DNA of 37,303 nt from an uncultured Adlercreutzia sp. (GTDB lineage Bacteria; Actinomycetota; Coriobacteriia; Coriobacteriales; Eggerthellaceae): the NCBI RefSeq assembly GCF_958431955.1, contig NZ_CAUASN010000025.1, forward strand, positions 1-37,303. Reading direction: 5' to 3'. Of the stretch, positions 32,471 to 37,303 are shown one piece after another. Below the pieces are notes generated by a model. That model did no database searches and was not told the origin of the DNA. It saw only the letters and a list, made by a program, of their open reading frames with translations. Numbering within the stretch: the first letter of the stretch is position 1; the number at the start of each line of letters is the position of its first letter. A program made the translations under genes and the position numbers.

Positions 32471-33283
32471 ATGGAAATCCAGTGGTCCTTGGTGCTGTTC
32501 ACCGTGGTGAGCGGTGCCGGCGCGTGGCTCTTCGCCGCCTCGATGATCGGGGCCTTGGCGAAGAAGGGCGAGCTGCCCACGAAGGCGGAGTCCATCGTGT
32601 CCTTCGTGCTGCTGGCCGTCGGCGGCTGCCTGTCGGTGACGCACTTGAAGCACGTCGATCGCATTCTGGAGGCGCTGAACCACCCGACCTCCGGCATCTT
32701 CGTGGAGGCTGCCATGATCGGCGTGACCTGCGTGCTCATCGCCGTGTACTTCGTGCTGCTCGTGCGCGGCTCCTCGAAGGGCGCGCTTATGGGCGTGGGC
32801 CTGGCGGCCGCGCTCGTGGGTGCCATCTTCACCTTCGCCTGCGGCGCCTCCTACATGATGGACGCCCGTGCCGTGTGGTGCACGCCGGCGCTGCCTGCGG
32901 CCTACGGCTGCACGGCGGCGGCCCTCGGCTGCGCGGTGAACCTGCTCATGAAGGGCGCGGCGAAGGCCGATGAGGGCGCCTGCGCCTTCGCCGGGCTGCT
33001 CGCCGTCATCGGCGGTGCTGCCGGCGCGGTGCTCTCGGGCGCGTTCGTGCTCGGGGCTGCCGATGCCGTGAGCGCGCTGGCCATGCCCTGGGCAGTGCTG
33101 CTGTTCGTGGGCGCCGTGGCGGCCATCGTCTGCGGTGCCGTGGCGTGGAAGATGCCGAAGAGCGCCGTTGCGACCGGTGTGGTGGGTGCCATCGCCGCCG
33201 CCCTGGCCGCTGTGGCCCTGCGCGTGGCCATGTGGCTCGTGGGTACCCCGCTGCTCGACTTCTTCCTCATGCCGCTCGACTAA
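32471..33283 (+). CDS. Membrane anchor subunit of DMSO-reductase-like complex (DmsC-like)
   Basis: The 270-residue protein has about eight hydrophobic spans and the DmsC-like pattern (ATG immediately after the stop of the ferredoxin gene, no gap). It anchors the complex and oxidises menaquinol, delivering electrons to the ferredoxin subunit. The conserved first-span region (LFTVVSGAGAWLFAAS) and THLKHVDRILEALNHPTSGI with its His and Arg fit the family. Translation is probably coupled to the preceding gene; GAGGGGAG lies at 32453-32460. A very strong terminator follows. Confidence 0.88.
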   Translation: MEIQWSLVLFTVVSGAGAWLFAASMIGALAKKGELPTKAESIVSFVLLAVGGCLSVTHLKHVDRILEALNHPTSGIFVEAAMIGVTCVLIAVYFVLLVRGSSKGALMGVGLAAALVGAIFTFACGASYMMDARAVWCTPALPAAYGCTAAALGCAVNLLMKGAAKADEGACAFAGLLAVIGGAAGAVLSGAFVLGAADAVSALAMPWAVLLFVGAVAAIVCGAVAWKMPKSAVATGVVGAIAAALAAVALRVAMWLVGTPLLDFFLMPLD

Positions 33284-33290
33284 GCGGCGC

Positions 33291-33337
33291 GGGAGGAGCG
33301 GCCGCCTCCGTGCGGATCGCGGCCGCTCCTCCCTTTT
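33291..33337 (+). terminator. Strong terminator after dmsC-like gene
   Basis: A perfect 15-bp stem runs from GGGAGGAGCG-GCCGC (33291-33305) to its complement (33319-33333), followed by TTTT. It may separate the structural genes from the chaperone and NapGH-like genes or allow partial read-through. Confidence 0.9.
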
Positions 33338-33420
33338 CAGGCGATGGATGGGCTTGCTCCCGTGCCCTCGCGACTGTTGAACTTCGCTGAACCTATTTCG
33401 TGAACCAGGAGGTGGGCGCT

Positions 33421-34113
33421 ATGGCCCTCGATCAGGAAATCATCGATTATCTGCGCGAGAGCGCCGAGACCTATCGCTTTCTGTCCCAGATGGTCTTCAA
33501 GGAGCTGAACGACGAGGCCATCGAGGCCGTTGCCGCCATCGATTTTCCCACCGATACCGGCAACGAGAGCCTGGATGAGGGCTATCGTCTCATGCGCCGC
33601 TACTTCCGCTTCTCGGCTTCCGACCGCCGCACGCAGCTGGCCTGCGAGTACGCCCGTATCTTCCTGGCCGCCGGCGTGTACGTGAAAAGCGACAAGACGG
33701 CCATTCCCTACGAATCGGTGTTCACCAGTCCCGAGCGCATCATGATGCAGGAGTCCCGCGACGATGTCGTGCGCTGGTTCGCCCGCGACGGCTTCAAGGT
33801 GGACCCCGACCTGCACGAGCCGGAAGACCATCTCGCCTTCGAGTTGGAGTATCTCGCCGTGATGAACGAGCGGGCAGCGGCCTTGGCCGAGGAGGGCGAC
33901 GCCTCCGAGGTGCGTGCCAACCTCGCGCGCCAGTACTCCTTCATCGAGCGGCATCTGCTGAACTGGCTGCCGGATTTGAGCCGGGCGGTGCGCGAGTTCG
34001 CCACGCTCGCCTTCTACCCGGGCATGCTGCTCGTGGCCCAGGGCACTGCCGAGGCCAGCTGTGCGGCCATGGAGGTCATCGTGGCCGAGATCGACGGGGC
34101 GCAGGCGGCGTAA
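33421..34113 (+). CDS. TorD/DmsD-family molybdoenzyme chaperone
   Basis: The 230-residue soluble, all-helical protein carries the family's central region YARIFLAAG...AIPYESVFTS and the later DHLAFELEYLAVM and FIERHLLNWLPDL. TorD/DmsD chaperones bind the twin-arginine signal and immature molybdoenzyme and delay export until the cofactor is inserted. It is the natural partner of the Tat-exported catalytic subunit encoded upstream. ATG 33421 follows AGGAGG at 33406-33411. An in-frame GTG at 33400 is less likely. The NapG-like gene follows after ten bases. Confidence 0.92.
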   Translation: MALDQEIIDYLRESAETYRFLSQMVFKELNDEAIEAVAAIDFPTDTGNESLDEGYRLMRRYFRFSASDRRTQLACEYARIFLAAGVYVKSDKTAIPYESVFTSPERIMMQESRDDVVRWFARDGFKVDPDLHEPEDHLAFELEYLAVMNERAAALAEEGDASEVRANLARQYSFIERHLLNWLPDLSRAVREFATLAFYPGMLLVAQGTAEASCAAMEVIVAEIDGAQAA

Positions 34114-34123
34114 GGGGGCTCCT

Positions 34124-34861
34124 ATGCAGAAGAGAGACGAGGGGAAGGCGCCTGGCGCGCCCGCGGCATCAACGGCCGAGGCACCCGCAGCATCGGCAGG
34201 CGGCGGTGGGGCTGGCAGCGGGAAAGCGGCAGTTGCGGCCGACGCCTCGCCCGGCTTCTCGCGCCGCACGCTGCTCATCGGCGGCGTGGCGGTGGCGGTC
34301 GGCGTGGCGCTCGGGGCGCTCTCGCGCCCGCTCGTGGCCGAGGCCGACGTGCTGCGGCCGCCCGGATCGCTTCCCGAGGGCGACTTCATGGCGCGCTGCA
34401 TTCGCTGCGAGCGCTGCATTTCCGTGTGCCCCACCGACGTGGTGGCGCCCCTCGCCATCGAGCAGGGGGTGCTGGGCGTGCGCACGCCGTACCTCGCCTT
34501 CGCGGGAAACCGCTGCACCTTCTGCGACGAGTGCCGGCAGGTGTGCCCCACCGGCGCCATCGGCTCGGTTGATCCGCTGAATCCGGCGGGCGGCCGCATC
34601 GGCGTGGCGGTGGTGGACGCCGAGCGCTGCGTGGCGTTCGACCAGGTGGGCACCTGCGGCATTTGCGTGGACGCCTGCGAGTACGAGGCGCTCTCCTACG
34701 ACGACGAGCGCCACCCGGTGGTGGACGCCGCCAAGTGCAACGGCTGCGGCGAATGCGAGCATATCTGCCCGGCCAACGTGCTGACCTCGTTCGGGGGCGG
34801 CTATCGGCGCGGCATCAACGTGGTAACCGAGAAAGCCTTTGAAGAGGGGAGGGTCTCGTGA
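34124..34861 (+). CDS. NapG/MauM-type Tat-exported ferredoxin
   Basis: The 245-residue protein has a long Ala/Gly/Pro-rich start, then a twin-arginine signal (SRRTLLIGG, Arg47-Arg48) and hydrophobic stretch. Four cysteine groups follow: CIRCERCISVCP, CTFCDECRQVCP, CGICVDACE and CNGCGECEHICP. NapG-type proteins pass electrons from the NapH membrane partner to a periplasmic/exported reductase. Here they lie beside a DMSO-reductase-type complex that already has its own quinol anchor, so the route is unclear. The 46-residue N-terminus before the twin arginines is unusually long, and an internal start cannot be excluded. Its stop overlaps the next start as GTGA. Confidence 0.9.
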   Translation: MQKRDEGKAPGAPAASTAEAPAASAGGGGAGSGKAAVAADASPGFSRRTLLIGGVAVAVGVALGALSRPLVAEADVLRPPGSLPEGDFMARCIRCERCISVCPTDVVAPLAIEQGVLGVRTPYLAFAGNRCTFCDECRQVCPTGAIGSVDPLNPAGGRIGVAVVDAERCVAFDQVGTCGICVDACEYEALSYDDERHPVVDAAKCNGCGECEHICPANVLTSFGGGYRRGINVVTEKAFEEGRVS

Positions 34862-35952
34862 GCAAGCAGACGATGGAGGTGCCGGAGGCCGCCCGCGCCA
34901 TCGACGGACGCGGCGTGCGGCAGGGTCGCGCCATGCGCCGGGCGCGCACGGTCACGCTTCTGGCTGTGTTCGCGGCCGTGTTGGTGTCGCTTGCCTTCGA
35001 CTCGGGGCTCGGCACACCCTCTTCCTTCGGCATCGGCGAGTTCTTCCTGCTGTGCCCCCTGGGCGGTTTGGAGGCCCTGCTGGCCAGCAGGGCGCTCATT
35101 CCCGTGACGCTTATCTCATTGGCGGTAGTGCTCGTGATGGCGCTCTTGCTCGGGCGTTCCTGGTGCGCCTGGGGCTGCCCGGCCCCGGTCATCCGCCGCT
35201 TCTTCAAGCGCGAGCCGAAGTTTACGGGCATCGGCTCGGGGGAGGGCCCCAATGCCGCCGAGGCGGGGCGCGCCATCGAGGGCGTCACCCCGACGTGCGG
35301 CAGCCGTAGCTGCTCGGACACCGCCACTTCCGCTGCGACCGATGCGCCGAAGGCCGAAGGAGGCTGCGCCGCCAAGGCCGCCGTGCAGGGGCTCTGGCGC
35401 GCTCGCGTCTCCCATGTGGGGCGCGACCCGCGCACCTGGACGCTCGCGGCGGTGCTCGTGGCGGCGCTCATCGCGGGCTTCCCCCTGTTCTGCCTCGTGT
35501 GCCCCATCGGACTCACCTTCGGTACCGTAGGGTCGCTGTGGCACCTCATCGTAGACAAGCAGGTAACGATGTCGGTCGTGGTGTTTCCCGCCGCGCTCAT
35601 CGTGGAGCTCGTGCTGTACCGCAAGTGGTGCATGAACCTGTGCCCCATTGCCGGTCTTCTGAACATCGCCGGTCAGTTCGGGCCGCTGTTCCGTCCGCGC
35701 ATCAACGAGGGCACGTGCCTGCGCGCCGATGGCGCGGCCTGCACGGTATGCACGGCGGTATGCTCCGAGCGCATCGACATGCACGATGCCGACGGCGCCG
35801 TGCAGCTCGGCGACTGCACCCGCTGCGGCGAGTGCGCCCGCGCCTGCCCCACCGCCTCCATCACCTTCGACGCGCTGCCCGCCCGCATTCCGAAGCCGCG
35901 CGTGTCGAAACACGCCGACGAGGCGCCATCTCCGGAGATCCGCTACTCGTAG
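34858..35952 (+). CDS. NapH-like membrane ferredoxin / quinol oxidase partner
   Basis: The 364-residue membrane protein has about four spans, the paired motifs CAWGCP and CLVCP/CMNLCP of the NapH/PceC-like family, and two C-terminal ferredoxin groups (CTVCTAVC and CTRCGECARACP). NapH takes electrons from menaquinol and hands them to NapG. A roughly 50-residue insert between the second and third spans contains extra cysteines (CGSRSC and GGC). GTG 34858 overlaps the napG-like stop by four bases and has GAGGGG upstream. Its last ten bases overlap the end of the opposite-strand metalloprotease gene. Confidence 0.88.
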   Translation: MSKQTMEVPEAARAIDGRGVRQGRAMRRARTVTLLAVFAAVLVSLAFDSGLGTPSSFGIGEFFLLCPLGGLEALLASRALIPVTLISLAVVLVMALLLGRSWCAWGCPAPVIRRFFKREPKFTGIGSGEGPNAAEAGRAIEGVTPTCGSRSCSDTATSAATDAPKAEGGCAAKAAVQGLWRARVSHVGRDPRTWTLAAVLVAALIAGFPLFCLVCPIGLTFGTVGSLWHLIVDKQVTMSVVVFPAALIVELVLYRKWCMNLCPIAGLLNIAGQFGPLFRPRINEGTCLRADGAACTVCTAVCSERIDMHDADGAVQLGDCTRCGECARACPTASITFDALPARIPKPRVSKHADEAPSPEIRYS

Positions 35953-36362
35953 CCCATGGCGGCAAGCTGGTCCTCGTTGAGGCCGAAGTAGTGTCCCAGC
36001 TCGTGGACGATGGTCTTGCCGATCTCCTCCACGATCTCCTCGCGGCTTTCGAAGCAGCGCTCATGGGGCCCCTTGAACACCGTGATCACGTCGGGGATAT
36101 CGTCGTCGTAGCCGTTTGCGCGCTCCACAATGGACAGCCCGTCGAACAGCCCCAGCAAATCATTGGGCAGCTCGTCGCCTTCCGAGCCGTCAGCTGCGTC
36201 CTCGGGGTCGCCCCATGCGTCGTCGTAGCCCAGGTGGTAGGCGCTCGGCTCGTCCTCCCACACGACGGCTACGTTCTCGAGCGCATCGAGGAACTGCGCG
36301 GGCATGGCGTCGAGCGCCTCGGCTATGGCGGCCTCGAATTCCTCGTCGGTCATGCGGTGCAT
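35943..36362 (-). CDS. Zincin-like metallopeptidase (PF06262-type)
   Basis: The 139-residue acidic protein ends with HELGHYFGLNED. This is the HExxH zinc site (His120, Glu121, His124) followed by the Gly and Asp that complete an extended zincin motif. Small proteins of this family are common in actinobacteria; their substrates are not known to me. No signal peptide is visible, so it is probably cytoplasmic. ATG 36362 follows AAGGAGG (on the minus strand) at seven bases; a second ATG three codons in has no better site. The gene is convergent with the napH-like gene and overlaps it by ten bases. Its Shine-Dalgarno lies directly beside the inverted-repeat element at 36377. Confidence 0.85.
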   Translation of the reverse strand: MHRMTDEEFEAAIAEALDAMPAQFLDALENVAVVWEDEPSAYHLGYDDAWGDPEDAADGSEGDELPNDLLGLFDGLSIVERANGYDDDIPDVITVFKGPHERCFESREEIVEEIGKTIVHELGHYFGLNEDQLAAMGYE

Positions 36363-36376
36363 ACCTTTTCCTCCTT

Positions 36377-36527
36377 GAAATGGCTTAGAATCGACGGTTT
36401 TGTTACCGAAAGCGGCGAAACTGAGGGCGCTGACGGCTTATGTGGCTGCATTTTCCCAGGTCGCGATTCTCGCGGCCAGGGGAGAGCAGCCGAATCGGTA
36501 ACAAAACCGTATTTTTCAAGCCATTTC
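36377..36527. repeat. 151-bp element with 33-bp terminal inverted repeats
   Basis: The left arm (36377-36409) and the reverse complement of the right arm (36495-36527) match at 28 of 33 positions. They share GAAATGGCTT at the outer end and ACGGTTTTGTTACCGA at the inner end. The 85 bases between have no gene. It is similar in size and design to the element at 5273-5432 but its arms differ in sequence. It lies within the 553-base gene-free stretch 36363-36915. Confidence 0.7.
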
Positions 36528-36545
36528 GCGCGAAATTTTGTCACA

Positions 36546-36765
36546 CGGGCTCGCATGCCCGGAGGACCCGGCATTGCAATCTTGCCATGCGGGCTCGCGC
36601 GCCGGGACTCGCCGGCATCGTGGTTTGGTTACACAGCCTCGCGCGCCCGGAGGACCCGGCATTGCAATCTTGCCATGCGAGCTCGCGCGCCAGGGCTCGC
36701 CGGCGTCGCAATTTCGCCACGAGGGCCGGCGCACTCGGACTTGCCGGCATCGTTGAAGTATTTGT
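36546..36765. repeat. Five-copy 44-bp tandem repeat
   Basis: Units start at 36546, 36590, 36634, 36678 and 36722, exactly 44 bases apart. Consensus begins CGGGCTCGCGCGCCCGGA and continues CCGGCATTGCAATCTTGCC. Units 1 and 3 are nearly identical over GGAGGACCCGGCATTGCAAT, giving an 88-base higher-order period with units 2 and 4. The fifth is the most diverged. No open frame is convincing. It occupies the gene-free region between the inverted-repeat element and tatA. Confidence 0.85.
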
Positions 36766-36915
36766 GCGAGTTCGGCCGCGGCCTCGGCGTTTGTGCTACC
36801 ATTGCCCGCGCACAAAGGAGCGCTTCACGGGGGACGGCTACGGGGCTTGTTCGTCGCGTCGCGCCTGAGACAAGCAGCGGCACGGCTCAGCCGGCCCGAC
36901 TCAACGGAGGAATGC

Positions 36916-37185
36916 ATGAAGATTTTGGGCATGGGAGTTCCCGAGCTCCTCATTATCCTGGTCGTTATCCTGCTCATCTTCGGCCCGAAGAACCTGCCCA
37001 AACTCGGCAGCGCCCTCGGCAAGACGGTGAAGAACCTGCGCGACGGCATGGGTGCCGGCGAGAAGGAAGTCGAGGAGGCCGCCGATGACGACGAGGTCGT
37101 CGAGGTGGTGGAGGAGGTCGTCGAGGAACCGACCCCGGCCCCGAAGAAGACCGTCAAGAAGGTCGTGAAGAAGAAGGCCGAGTAG
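36916..37185 (+). CDS. tatA: Twin-arginine translocase component TatA
   Basis: The 89-residue protein has an N-terminal membrane helix (VPELLIILVVILLIFGPK), the conserved FGPKNLPKLGSALGKTVK hinge and amphipathic helix, and an acidic then Lys-rich tail. TatA forms the pore that exports folded cofactor proteins. The window encodes two Tat substrates (the molybdoenzyme and the NapG-like ferredoxin), so its placement at the end of the locus makes sense, although tatC is not present here. ATG 36916 follows GGAGG at 36906-36910. A -10-like TACCAT at 36797-36802 lies just downstream of the tandem repeats. The C-terminal tail is complete, with TAG at 37183-37185. Confidence 0.94.
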   Translation: MKILGMGVPELLIILVVILLIFGPKNLPKLGSALGKTVKNLRDGMGAGEKEVEEAADDDEVVEVVEEVVEEPTPAPKKTVKKVVKKKAE

Positions 37186-37194
37186 CACAACCGC

Positions 37195-37303
37195 CCTTCG
37201 CATACCAAGGTATATCGTGGTGGGGGCCCCCGCGCGGGGGGGGGCGCCCCCCCCCGATGGATATATAAAACACACACCAAAAAGAACAAACAAAAAAACA
37301 AAA
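37195..37303. other. Low-complexity window end, probable assembly artefact
   Basis: Runs of G and C (about 37222-37257) are followed by an A-rich tail of CA/AAC repeats to the last base. Composition and pattern are unlike the rest of the window. This is typical of an unreliable contig end and should not be interpreted biologically. Confidence 0.6.

Noticed and set aside
36546..36765. CRISPR array
   Set aside because: The 44-base units are contiguous with no unique spacers between them, and no cas genes are present.

Overview
The window looks like a chromosomal segment of a strictly anaerobic, high-G+C actinobacterium of the class Coriobacteriia, most likely family Eggerthellaceae (Eggerthella/Gordonibacter/Adlercreutzia type). 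The base composition is roughly two-thirds G+C by eye. Most start codons are preceded by strong AGGAGG-like sites. Characteristic content includes a multi-membrane-span LuxR regulator beside a Tat-exported molybdopterin oxidoreductase, Spy0128/FctA-type surface proteins, and a fused-ATPase ECF transporter. The genus is inferred; no 16S or marker tree was possible.

Layout. 1-6.6 kb is housekeeping: the tail of an unknown gene, a two-domain PPK2 polyphosphate:nucleotide phosphotransferase, a 38-residue membrane peptide with its own promoter and terminator, a class B sortase, purM-purN, a ~160 bp inverted-repeat element, and an orphan XdhC-like protein. 6.65-10.9 kb is a cobalamin-riboswitch-controlled uptake operon: a DUF4430 lipoprotein, EcfT, a fused EcfA1-EcfA2, and an S-component. 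11.0-12.2 kb holds a lone ATP-grasp protein. 12.45-21.2 kb encodes three large exported surface proteins. Two carry sortase-type tails (FAQTG, LARTG). The third ends in a plain membrane anchor preceded by a repeated DDENPL motif and is translationally coupled to its neighbour. 21.3-24.7 kb has two tandem LPG-synthase/flippase-like membrane proteins and a hotdog thioesterase. It is followed by tRNA-Pro(CGG) and acetate kinase.

26.4-37.2 kb is a respiratory locus. It contains a membrane-spanning LuxR regulator, a protein with an internally duplicated module, a DmsABC-like molybdoenzyme complex, a TorD chaperone, and NapG/NapH-like ferredoxins. A convergent zincin-type metalloprotease gene, an inverted-repeat element, a five-copy 44-bp tandem repeat, and tatA follow. 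Two of the proteins carry twin-arginine signals, so the nearby TatA fits functionally.

The most promising candidates for something under-described are four. First, the B12 uptake operon, in which a surface lipoprotein related to the transcobalamin C-terminal domain is paired with an ECF transporter and a strong hairpin lies directly before ecfT. Second, the duplicated-module protein at the head of the molybdoenzyme operon. Third, the 44-bp tandem repeat next to an inverted-repeat element upstream of tatA. Fourth, the surface-protein locus, with a palindromic operator over its promoter and similar leader hairpins before two genes. The last ~100 bases are a poly-G/C and A-rich stretch unlike the rest and are probably a contig-end artefact.
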